The notes below the pieces were generated by a model. The model searched no databases. It was not told where the DNA came from and saw only the letters and a list, made by a program, of their open reading frames with translations. From Dallia pectoralis (taxonomy: Eukaryota > Chordata > Actinopteri > Esociformes > Umbridae), in contig CM055745.1 in assembly GCA_029465975.1 (NCBI GenBank), forward strand, positions 3,270,204 to 3,334,203: 64,000 bases of DNA. Reading direction: 5' to 3'. The position numbers and the translations under genes are program-made. This document shows positions 12,092 to 22,419 of the stretch, piece after piece. The first letter of the stretch is position 1. Each line of letters starts with the position of its first letter.

Positions 12092-13804
12092 CAACTGATG
12101 GTTATTTTCACGCCCTCATTTCTTTCGTTGTTTCTCCATTCATTACTTTTTTCATTCAATGTGTATTCTGACTGAATTTACATTCCTACTCTATTTCACT
12201 TTCAGTTGTGTTATTTCTCTTCTTTTTAAAACAGCCGAATCCTCCTCTCACGTTTTCCTTTTCATATCATCTCCGTTGTGCTTTCTTCTCCGTCTTTTCT
12301 CTGCTCTCCTGCCAGCAGTTGACATTTATTCACTACAGGATTGGAATTGTCCTATATTTATGATGTCTTGTTTCTATGTGAGAACCTGTCTTTCAATATC
12401 TGTTTCACGGTGACTTCACGTGTGTGTTCTAGGTGAAAGTCCAAACTAGTGTCCTCTGATCCTAATCCATTTGAGATTGTTCATGTCCGCAGCGATGTCA
12501 GGTATATTGCATTTGCCCTTTCCCTTTTATTTGTTTCTTATGTATCCCTTTCAAGTCTCTCTTTGGTTCTGTCGTTCGGTCTACTTTTGCCAGTAAAAGT
12601 GACTTTGAAGTACCAAAGCTTTGGCCGGAAGAGAATGTGCAGGGAAAGACGTCACCTCAAACACTGCTTGCAAGTGTATTTTTCGTATTAATTTACTCGT
12701 AGCTAGTTAGTGGCTAAGCATTTCCTAACCCCTCTGAAGTAAGTCATTTTGCCTCATAGATTTGTCATGTCAGATGTGCTCTGTGACATGTGGATCCCCC
12801 AGCACATTAAATAAACGTCCACGTTACGTCCGCATTGCTACAATGTTCACTTTCAGCTCTTAACGTCAGCAGTACGCTAAGTACCCTAAACATAGAATAG
12901 ATCATATTCAGACGAGACAAAACCAAAAGACCTCAGAATCATCTGTCATATGGCATTATCGAATTAGTTCGTAAGACTACTATTGCCGGGTGTAGTTCAT
13001 TATTAGATCCCATCGAAAAATGGGAAAAAAATGTGTCTCGCGGAAGGAAGGAACCAGAACTCGTGCGTTATAGAACAGAGATCACTAAAACCAGCTCTAC
13101 CCCCTACCCTTTATCATTTTAAAATACATATTCGGATTGTTTTTTTCTCTCTCGTTTGAAAGCACAGACTGGGTCTCAAACAGCGAGTTATCCATAATTC
13201 AAAACGTTCCCCTCCTTCAGTCCATATTTAAGTTAAAAGTGTTGAGACATTAAAGGAGCGGGAGGCCGTCAAGGGGCATTTGAGGAGGAGAAGAGAGCGA
13301 AGAGAGAGAGCTGAGACATAGGAGAGAGCTGGAGATCATGTGCAAAGGGGATATAGGACCGGCCTAAAGCCTCTGATCTGACATACACAAATGCCTACAC
13401 ACAGAGATGGGCACACACACAGACACACACAGGGCTAGTGAAACTAGACAGGCCGTGTTTAACCAGTACAAGTTTCTGCTATGAGCTCTGCAATAAACCC
13501 TGAAGTCATGTCTGCCATCACGCATCGGATCAGAGCAGACAGATTGGAACTCATGTAGTTGTCCTAGCAGGGCAGTTTTCTGTCCTGTTGCTGGTTTTGT
13601 TAACGTGTGAGACATGGGATTTTCATTATGTCATAGACTGTGCCAAAGACAGCCTGCCCCGTATGCCAGGACCACCGTTATCCCAGTCCCAATCCGCCCA
13701 AATGCAGAAATGCCAGGGGAAAATCACGGAACCAAGGCATTGGCTTGCTACGGCAGCTATTGTGGGCCTAAATGTGTTGTTTAACGTGGACATATCAGAT
13801 ATAT

Positions 13805-14712
13805 TAATGATATGGGGTTGTTAGCATATCCTTTTGATGTTCATAATAAAGGTTGTTAGCATATCCTTTTGATGTTCATATTAAAGGTTGTTAGCATATC
13901 CTTTTGATGTTCATATTAAAGGTTGTTAGCATATCCTGCCAATATTAATGGTATGGCGTTGTTAGCATATCTTGCCAATTTTAATATTAGGGATTGTTAG
14001 CATATCTTACCAGTATTAATGATATGGGGTTGTTAGCATATCTTACCAATATTAATGCTATGGGGTTGTTAGCATATCCTACCAATGCTAATGCTATGGG
14101 GTCATTAGCATTTATCCTACCGATGTGAATGCTATTGGGTCATTAGCATTTATCCTACCGATGTGAATGCTATGGGGTCATAAGCATTTATCCTACCGAT
14201 GTTAATGCTATGCGGTCATTAGCATTTATCCTACCAATGTTAATGCTATGCGGTCATTAGCATATACTCTAACAATGTAAATGCTATGGGTTCATTAGCA
14301 TTTATCCTACTGATGTGATTGCTATGGGGTCGTTAGCATTTATCCTACCGATGTGAATGCTATGGGGTCGTTAGCATTTATCCTACCGATGTGAATGCTA
14401 TGGGATCATTAGCATTTATCCTACCGATGTTAATGCTATGCGGTCATTAGCATATACTCTACCAATGTAAATGCTATGGGTTCATTAGCATTTATCCTAC
14501 TGATGTGAATGCTATGGGGTCGTTAGCATTTATCCTACCGATGTGAATGCTATGGGGTCGTTAGCATTTATCCTACCGATGTTAATGCTATGCGGTCATT
14601 ATCATATACTCTACCAATGTAAATGCTATGGGTTCATTAGCATTTATCCTACCGATGTGAATGCTATGGGGTCATTAGCATTTATCCTACCGATGTAAAT
14701 GCTATGGGGTCT
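13805..14712. repeat. 34-38-bp minisatellite, about 25 copies
   Basis: Units carry ttagcat followed by atcctaccgatgtgaatgct and atggggtc. The left part uses a 35-bp form with ccttttgatgttcatatt, and the right part a 38-bp form with tttatcctaccgatg. This looks like one array that changed unit type along its length. Confidence 0.92.
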
Positions 14713-15021
14713 TAAATATATATCCAGATTAATTTAAGTGCCATGATGACAAACCAAGCCTGGCTGATGAGTAGGGGCAAAGAACAATTTCAAACAACGG
14801 TTTTCAGGATTTGCCCTTGTTCCTCTGTCATAATAACCAATCCAGACTGTGTGCTCGGGGGGGTTGCTTGTGATGGTTGATGAAGACAGGGACACTCGGT
14901 GCAGCCAGAAGCAGCCGGGTGAAAATGACAGCTGACAGCCAGGAGAAGCTTCTGGAACCACCTGTTCACCACTTTCTCTCTTACGAGATAGTTTAATCAG
15001 GTAGTTGAGAGAGATGAGATG
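14713..15021. other. single-copy spacer between two minisatellites
   Basis: About 300 bp without recognised features. The last bases, gagatgagatggag, lead straight into the 53-bp array. Confidence 0.5.
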
Positions 15022-17773
15022 GAGTACAGTGTGAGGATGTGCAATAGACATGGATAAGTAAATGTGCAGGTATTCAGTACAGTGTGAGGATGTGCAATAG
15101 ACATGGATAAGTAAATGTGCAGGTATTCAGTACAGTGTGAGGATGTGCAATAGACATGGATAAGTAAATGTGCAGGTATTCAGTACAGTGTGAGGATGTG
15201 CAATAGACATGGATAAGTAAATGTGCAGGTATTCAGTACAGTGTGAGGATGTGCAATAGACATGGATAAGTAAATGTGCAGGTATTCAGTACAGTGTGAG
15301 GATGTGCAATACACATGGATAAGTAAATGTGCAGGTATTCAGTTCAGTGTGAGGATGTGTAATAGACATGGATAAGTAAATGTGCAGGTATTCAGTACAG
15401 TGTGAGGATGTGCAATAGACATGGATAAGTAAATGTGCAGGTATTCAGTACAGTGTGAGGATGTGCAATAGACATGGATAAGTAAATGTGCAGGTATTCA
15501 GTACAGTGTGAGGATGTGCAATAGACATGGATAAGTAAATGTGCAGGTATTCAGTACAGTGTGAGGATGTGCAATAGACATGGATAAGTAAATGTGCAGG
15601 TATTCAGTACAGTGTGAGGATGTGCAATAGACATGGATTAGTAAATGTGCAGGTATTCAGTACAGTGTGAGGATGTGCAATAGACATGGATAAGTAAATG
15701 TGCAGGTATTCAGTACAGTGTGAGAATGTGTAATAGACATGGATAAGTAAATGTGCAGGTATTCAGTACAGAGTGAGGATGTGTAATAGACATGGATAAG
15801 TAAATGTGCAGGTATTCAGTACAGTGTGAGGATGTGCAATAGACATGGATAATTAAATGTGCAGGTATTCAGTACAGTGTGAGGATGTGCAATAGACATG
15901 GATAAGTAAATGTGCAGGTATTCAGTACAGTGTGAGGATGTGCAATAGACATGGATAAGTAAATGTGCAGGTATTCAGTACAGTGTGAGGATGTGCAATA
16001 GACATGGTTAAGTAAATGTGCAGGTATTCAGTACAGTGTGAGGATGTGCAATAGACATGGATAAGTAAATGTGCAGGTATTCAGTACAGTGTGAGGATGT
16101 GCAATAGACATGGAAAAGTAAATGTGCAGGTATTTAGTACAGTGTGAGGATGTGCAATAGACATGGATAAGTAAATGTGCAGGTATTCAGTACAGTGTGA
16201 GGATGTGCAATAGACATGGATAAGTAAATGTGCAGGTATTCAGTACAGTGTGAGGATGTGCAATAGACATGGATAAGTACATGTGCAGGTATTCAGTACA
16301 GTGTGAGGATGTGCAATAGACATGGATAAGTAAATGTTCAGGTATTCAGTACAGTGTGAGGATGTGTAATAGACATGTATAAGTAAATGTGCAGGTATTC
16401 AGTACAGTGTGAGGATGTGCAATAGACATGGATAAGTAAATGTGCAGGTATTCAGTACAGTGTCAGGATGTGTAATAGACATGTATAAGTAAATGTGCAG
16501 GTATTCAGTACAGTGTGAGGATGTGCAATAGACATGGATAAGTAAATGTGCAGGTATTCAGTACAGTGTCAGGATGTGTAATAGACATGTATAAGTAAAT
16601 GTGCAGGTATTCAGTACAGTGTGAGGATGTGCAATATACATGGATAAGTAAATGTGCAGGTATTCAGTACAGTGTGAGGATGTGCAATAGACATGGATAA
16701 GTAAATGTGCAGGTATTCAGTACAGTGTGAGGATGTGCAATAGACATGGATAAGTAAATGTGCAGGTATTCAGTACAGTGTGAGGATGTGCAATAGACAT
16801 GGTTAAGTAAATGTGCAGGTATTCAGTACAGTGTGAGGATGTGCAATAGACATGGATAAGTAAATGTGCAGGTATTCAGTACAGTGTGAGGATGTGCAAT
16901 AGACATGGAAAAGTAAATGTGCAGGTATTTAGTACAGTGTGAGGATGTGCAATAGACATGGATAAGTAAATGTGCAGGTATTCAGTACAGTGTGAGGATG
17001 TGCAATAGACATGGATAAGTAAATGTGCAGGTATTCAGTACAGTGTGAGGATGTGCAATAGACATGGATAAGTAAATGTTCAGGTATTCAGTACAGTGTG
17101 AGGATGTGTAATAGACATGTATAAGTAAATGTGCAGGTATTCAGTACAGTGTGAGGATGTGCAATAGACATGGATAAGTAAATGTGCAGGTATTCAGTAC
17201 AGTGTCAGGATGTGTAATAGACATGTATAAGTAAATGTGCAGGTATTCAGTACAGTGTGAGGATGTGCAATAGACATGGATAAGTAAATGTGCAGGTATT
17301 CAGTACAGTGTCAGGATGTGTAATAGACATGTATAAGTAAATGTGCAGGTATTCAGTACAGTGTGAGGATGTGCAATATACATGGATAAGTAAATGTGCA
17401 GGTATTCAGTACAGTGTCAGGATGTGTAATAGACATGTATAAGTAAATGTGCAGGTATTCAGTACAGTGTGAGGATGTGCAATAGACATGGATAAGTAAA
17501 TGTGCAGGTATTCAGTACAGTGTCAGGATGTGTAATAGACATGTATAAGTAAATGTGCAGGTATTCAGTACAGTGTGAGGATGTGCAATAGACATGTATA
17601 AGTAAATGTGCAGGTATTCAGTACAGTGTGAGGATGTGCAATAGACACGGATAAGTAAATGTGCAGGTATTCAATACAGTGTGAGGATGTGCAATAGACA
17701 TGGATAAGTAAATGTGCAGGTATTCAGTACAGTGTGAGGATGTGCAATAGACATGGATAAGTAAATGTGCAGG
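15022..17773. repeat. 53-bp minisatellite, about 52 copies, with a 15-unit higher-order repeat
   Basis: The unit starts tacagtgtgaggatgtgcaa and continues tagacatggataagtaaatg and tgcaggtattcag. Phase was checked at 15025 and 15078. Private variants recur at a fixed distance: tggaaaagta at 16111 and 16906, and tggttaag at 16005 and 16800, both 795 bp or exactly 15 units. Later markers (atgttcagg, caatatacat) recur at 742 bp or 14 units, so one unit was lost or gained. A block of 14-15 units has therefore been duplicated. Confidence 0.96.
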
Positions 17774-18059
17774 AAATCAGTCCAACAATGTGTGTGGACG
17801 GCAATACAAGCGGAAAATATCTGTGCTAGTGGTAAACGGATAGTACAAACAGTAAGCATTGAGCCAATGGTAATTTAAATAAATTGCCTAGCAGAGGAGT
17901 AGCAACGATGAGTACAAACAGAATGTATTCTGCAAATGGCAGATCAAGTAGATAAGTGTGTCCTTAATATTGTTATTTGTTAACCAACCATTCTAGTCAT
18001 ATATACAATATCTGTATATAATATAATGTACAATATAATGTAAATATTTAATTATATCT
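17774..18059. other. AT-rich single-copy intron before the Tc1 fossil
   Basis: No gene seen. It contains short duplicated words such as agtacaaacag and an AT-rich tract near 18000-18060. Confidence 0.45.
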
Positions 18060-18650
18060 TTTGATGTGACTGTACACTGGAGAAATGACACTTTGCCACA
18101 ATGTAAAGTAGTGAGTGTACAGCTTGTGTTATCGCTCTCACACTCGTACTGGTCACTGGAGGTTCAACATGGCACTTAATGGCAAAGAACTCTCTGAAGA
18201 TCTGAAAAAAAAAATTGTTGCTCTTCATAAAGATGGCCTAGGCTATAAGAAGATTGCCAAGACCTTTAATCTGAGGTGCAGCACGGTGGCCAAGACCATA
18301 CAGCGGTTTAACAGGACAGGTTGCACTCAGAACAGGCCTCGCCATCGCCGACCAAATAAGTTGAGTGCACGTGCTCTGCGTCATATCCAGAGGTTGTCTT
18401 TGGAAAATAGACGTATGAGTGCTGCCAGCATTGCTGCAGAGGTTGTAGGGGTGGGGGGGGGTCACCCTGTCAGTGCTCAGACCATACGCCGCACACTGCA
18501 TCACATTGGTCTGCATGGCTGTCGTCCCAGAAGGATGCCGCTTCTAAAGATGATGCACAAAAAATCACGCCAACAGTTGGCTGAAGACAAGCAGACTAAG
18601 AACTACTGGAAGTACTGAAACCATGTCCTGTGGTGAGACCAAGATGAAGG
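18060..18650 (+). mobile_element. Tc1/mariner-like DNA transposon, 5' fragment
   Basis: Upstream of the transposase fossil, the text gacactttgccacaatgtaa and agtagtgagtgtacagcttg resembles the 5' untranslated and terminal region of fish Tc1-like elements as I remember them. The element is cut off within the coding region; no 3' half or 3' terminal inverted repeat follows. Exact ends could not be set. Confidence 0.7.
18169..18618 (+). pseudogene. truncated Tc1-like transposase (DNA-binding half only)
   Basis: Translation from the ATG at 18169 gives about 150 residues starting MALNGKELSEDLKKKIVALH. Two helix-turn-helix parts are readable: GYKKIAKTFNLRCSTVAKTI (about residues 25-45) and SAQTIRRTLHHIGLHG (about 103-118), with the basic linker PRHRRPNKL between them. 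Full-length members are around 340 residues with a DDE catalytic domain. Here the frame stops at NYWKY. Just beyond, in another frame, a short NHVLW remnant and a stop mark where the first catalytic Asp region should begin. The catalytic domain is absent, so this copy cannot transpose. A run of nine G near 18450 adds an in-frame glycine stretch. Confidence 0.9.
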
Positions 18651-18690
18651 GGTGATGATGACTGAAGTATAAAGTGATAGAGGAATGAGG
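18651..18690. repeat. isolated copy of the 30-bp unit found 2.5 kb downstream
   Basis: gatgatgactgaagtataaa followed by gtgatagagg matches the unit of the 21171-21700 array with one or two changes. It starts about 30 bp after the transposase stop, at the break point of the Tc1 fragment. Confidence 0.85.
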
Positions 18691-19130
18691 ATTGTGTATT
18701 ACAACATACATCAATCTATATTCTCTGTTTTACCTGGAGTCCTTATAATGATCTCATATGTATGAACCTCTAACCTCTGTTTTACCTGGAGTCTATATAA
18801 TGATCGTATATGTATTACAACAGACATGAACCCATAATCTCAGTTTTTCACAGCTCGGTCTGCATTGTTGGAGAGGCGTTTTGGCCATTTTGCCTCCTGT
18901 TAAATGTTGTATGTGATTTGATATTTTTAACCTAGTTTGCTCGTTCGGTTCATCACCTGACAGGCTAATAATTAATGGAGGGGGTTGTGTGGCTTGTTAG
19001 AAATGCCAGATGTACATTTACCTCCCAATCTGCCCCTGGAGAGTTGTATGGTTTGAAACCCTATCGATAAGCATCCGTGCATTGGGAACGGAGAGCTCAG
19101 CGAAACCCTTTAAGATGAATGAAAGATGGG
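18691..19130. other. single-copy intron with a short duplication
   Basis: ctctgttttacctggagtc followed by a tataatgatc word appears twice (about 18724 and 18777). Otherwise nothing recognised. Confidence 0.5.
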
Positions 19131-20765
19131 TGGAGAGGATGGAGGATGAGAGGATGGAGGATGAGAGGATGAAGGGTGAGAGGATGGAGGATGAGAGGAT
19201 GAAGGATGAGAGGATGGAGGGTGAGAGGATGGAGGGTGAGAGGATGGAGGGTGAGAGGATGGAGGGCGAGAGGATGGAGGGCGAGAGGATGGAGGGTGAG
19301 AGGATGAAGGATGAGAGGATGGAGGGTGAGAGGATGGAGGGCGAGAGGATGGAGGGCGAGAGGATGGAGGGCGAGAGGATGAGAGGATGGAGGGTGAGAG
19401 GATGGAGGGCGAGAGGATGGAGGGTGAGAGGATGGAGGGTGAGAGGATGGAGGGCGAGAGGATGGAGGGCGAGAGGATGGAGGGCGAGAGGATGGAGGGC
19501 GAGAGGATGGAGGGTGAGAGGATGAAGGGCGAGAGGATGGAGGGCGAGAGGATGGAGGGCGAGAGGATGGAGGGCGAGAGGATGGAGGGCGAGAGGATGA
19601 AGGGCGAGAGGATGGAGGGTGAGAGGATGAAGGGTGAGAGGATGAAAGGTGAGAGGATGGAGGGTGAGAGGATGGAGGATGAGAGGATGAAGGGTGAGAG
19701 GATGGAGGGTGAGAGGATGGAGGGTGAGAGGATGGAGGGTGAGAGGATGGAGGGCGAGAGGATGGAGGGCGAGAGGATGGAGGGCGAGAGGATGGAGGGC
19801 GAGAGGATGGAGGGTGAGAGGATGGAGGGTGAGAGGATGGAGGGTGAGAGGATGGAGGGTGAGAGGATGGAGGGTGAGAGGATGGAGGGTGAGAGGATGA
19901 AGGGTGAGAGGATGGAGGGTGAGAGGATGGAGGGTGAGAGGATGGAGGGCGAGAGGATGGAGGGCGAGAGGATGGAGGGCGAGAGGATGGAGGGGCGAGA
20001 GGATGAAGAGAGGATGAAGGGCGAGAGGATGGAGGGCGAGAGGATGGAGGGCGAGAGGATGAGAGGATGAAGGGTGTGAGGATGGAGGGCGAGAGGATGG
20101 AGGGCGAGAGGATGGAGGGCGAGAGGATGGAGGGCGAGAGGATGGAGGGCGAGAGGATGGAGGGCGAGAGGATGGAGGGCGAGAGGATGGAGGGCGAGAG
20201 GATGGAGGGCGAGAGGATGGAGGGCGAGAGGATGGAGGGCGAGAGGATGGAGGGCGAGAGGATGGAGGGCGAGAGGATGGAGGGCGAGAGGATGGAGGGC
20301 GAGAGGATGGAGGGCGAGAGGATGGAGGGCGAGAGGATGAAGGGCGAGAGGATGGAGGGCGAGAGGATGGAGGGCGAGAGGATGGGGGGCGAGAGGATGG
20401 GGGCTAGAGGATGGGGGCGAGAGGATGGAGGGCGAGAGGATGGGGGCGAGAGGATGGAGGGCGAGAGGATGAAGGGCGAGAGGATGGAGGGCGAGAGGAT
20501 GGAGGGCGAGAGGATGGGGGCGAGAGGATGGAGGGCGAGAGGATGGAGGGCGAGAGGATGGAGGGCGAGAGGATGAAGGGCGAGAGGATGGAGGGCGAGA
20601 GGATGGAGGGCGAGAGGATGAAGGGTGAGAGGATGAAAGGTGAGAGGATGAAGGGCGAGAGGATGGAGGGCGAGAGGATGAAGGGCGAGAGGATGAAAGG
20701 TGAGAGGATGGAGGGTGAGAGGATGGAGGGTGAGAGGTTGAAGGGGGAGAGGATGGAGGGCGAGA
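19131..20765. repeat. 15-bp minisatellite, about 109 copies
   Basis: Unit gagaggatggagggc, with variants ggagggt, gaagggc and ggaggat. The strand is strongly purine- and G-rich. A 15-bp unit keeps all frames periodic, so long open frames reading MEGER or RGWRA repeats arise without selection. No splice sites or start context suggest a real protein. Confidence 0.96.
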
Positions 20766-20789
20766 TGGGGAAGTGTGAAAGGGATGAGG

Positions 20790-21170
20790 TTATAAATGCT
20801 GATAGAGTGATTAGGATTGAGGATATATAATGCTAGTGACCAGGATTGAGGTATTATAGTGATAGAGTGACTAGGATTGAGGCTATATAGTGATTGAGTG
20901 ACTAGGGTTGAGGCAATGTAGTGATAGAGTTACTAGGAGTGAGGATATATAATGATATAGTGACTAGGAGTGGGCTATATAGTGACTAGGATTGAGATTA
21001 AATAGTGATAGAGGGTTGGTGATGTTGTGGTTTATAGGGAGTAAGGCATGATTATTTAGATATATCGTGATAGAGGTTAAATTATTCCGATATATCGCGA
21101 TAGAGGTTAAATTATTCCAATATATCCCGATAGAGGTTTAATTATTCCGATATGTATCGTAATAGAGGAA
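20790..21170. repeat. degenerate 30-bp repeat (older copies)
   Basis: Loose units such as tatatagtgatagagtgact followed by aggattgagg recur with many changes. They align with the uniform unit of the next array and look like its older, diverged edge. Confidence 0.75.
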
Positions 21171-21700
21171 TGTTGACTGAGGTATAAAGTGATAGAGGGA
21201 TGATGACTGAGGTATAAAGTGATAGAGGGATGATGACTGACGTATAAAGTGATAGAGGGATGATGACTGAGGTATAAAGTGATAGAGGGATGATGACTGA
21301 GGTATAAAGTGATAGAGGGATGATGACTGAGGTATAAAGTGATAGAGGGATGATGACTGAGGTATAAAGTGATAGAGGGATGATGACTGAGGTATAAAGT
21401 GATAGAGGGATGATGACTGAGGTATAAAGTGATAGAGGGATGATGACTGAGGTATAAAGTGATAGAGGGATGATGACTGAGGTATAAAGTGATAGAGGGA
21501 TGATGACTGAGGTATAAAGTGATAGAGGGATGATGACTGAGGTATAAAGTGATAGAGGGATGATGACTGAGGTATAAAGTGATAGAGGGATGATGACTGA
21601 GGTATAAAGTGATAGAGGGATGATGACTGAGGTATAAAGTGATAGAGGTATGATGACTGAGGTATAAAGTGATAGAGGAATGACGACTGAGTTCTACTGT
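21171..21700. repeat. 30-bp minisatellite, about 17 near-identical copies
   Basis: Unit tgaggtataaagtgatagag followed by ggatgatgac. From 21181 to about 21660 the copies are identical except for single substitutions (gacgtataaag, aggtatgatg). This homogeneity implies recent expansion. The minus-strand frame of YLSHHPSITL repeats is an artefact. Confidence 0.96.
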
Positions 21701-22419
21701 GATAGGGGAATGTAGACCGGGGTATACAATGGCATGTTGCATAATGAAATGGTGAAATCAGACTATGTGGTTTGACATCTAAGACAGAGTGTAGTTAGCT
21801 GTTCTGGTAAGACTTGCTTTCCTTTGCATCATTCTCGTTTGGTTGTTTAACAATATTGTTATTATGTGTTGTACATCTCCCTGTCAGGTGCACTATGTCC
21901 GTCTAATCTTGTCAGGCATTACCCTCCATGAGAGTCTCTCACCATGTTCCGGACACAGTCTCCCTTCTGGGATGAGTGGAGGCGGATTACAATCCAATCA
22001 GCTGTACACTTTAGGATCTCATTCAAGAATAAAAGCTATGGAGTGCCAAACATGTGGATGGCAACGGCTACAGACACATAACCATGATCTCATGAGAGGA
22101 TTTAAACGATCCCAAAAAGCGGTCAGTGGACAAAGAGTGACTGCAAGGCCTTCCAATAGCTTTTTTACCATATTAATTATAGGGTTAGGATTTTCTACCG
22201 ATGCTAAGGGCTTATTTATGTCCCATGTTATGGCGAGCCTTTTAATTAGATGTGTTGTGTTGCTCAGAAATAATCATGTATGTAATGTTCTTCTTAAAGC
22301 TGCCAGTGTTTTCCATACTGAGCAAATGGGGAACATTTGTCTTTGTTTAAGTGTTTATGTGCGTGGGTGGGTGTGTGAATGTGTGTGTGCAGGTGTGCGT
22401 GTGTGTGTGTGCATTATTG
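21701..22419. other. single-copy intron
   Basis: About 700 bp without recognised repeats. A plus-strand open frame crosses it but has no family features and runs into the next minisatellite. It ends in a short GT-rich stretch. Confidence 0.5.

Larger units (their letters stand above)
11010..13804. other. intron, mostly single-copy
   Basis: About 2.8 kb with no exon or transposon recognised. Within it are a 58-bp four-copy repeat and a short AT run, listed separately. Small open frames show no family motifs. Confidence 0.6.

Noticed and set aside
19010..20830. Long RMEGE/MEGER repeat protein
   Set aside because: A 15-bp minisatellite without stop codons gives this automatically, and two frames are open at once.
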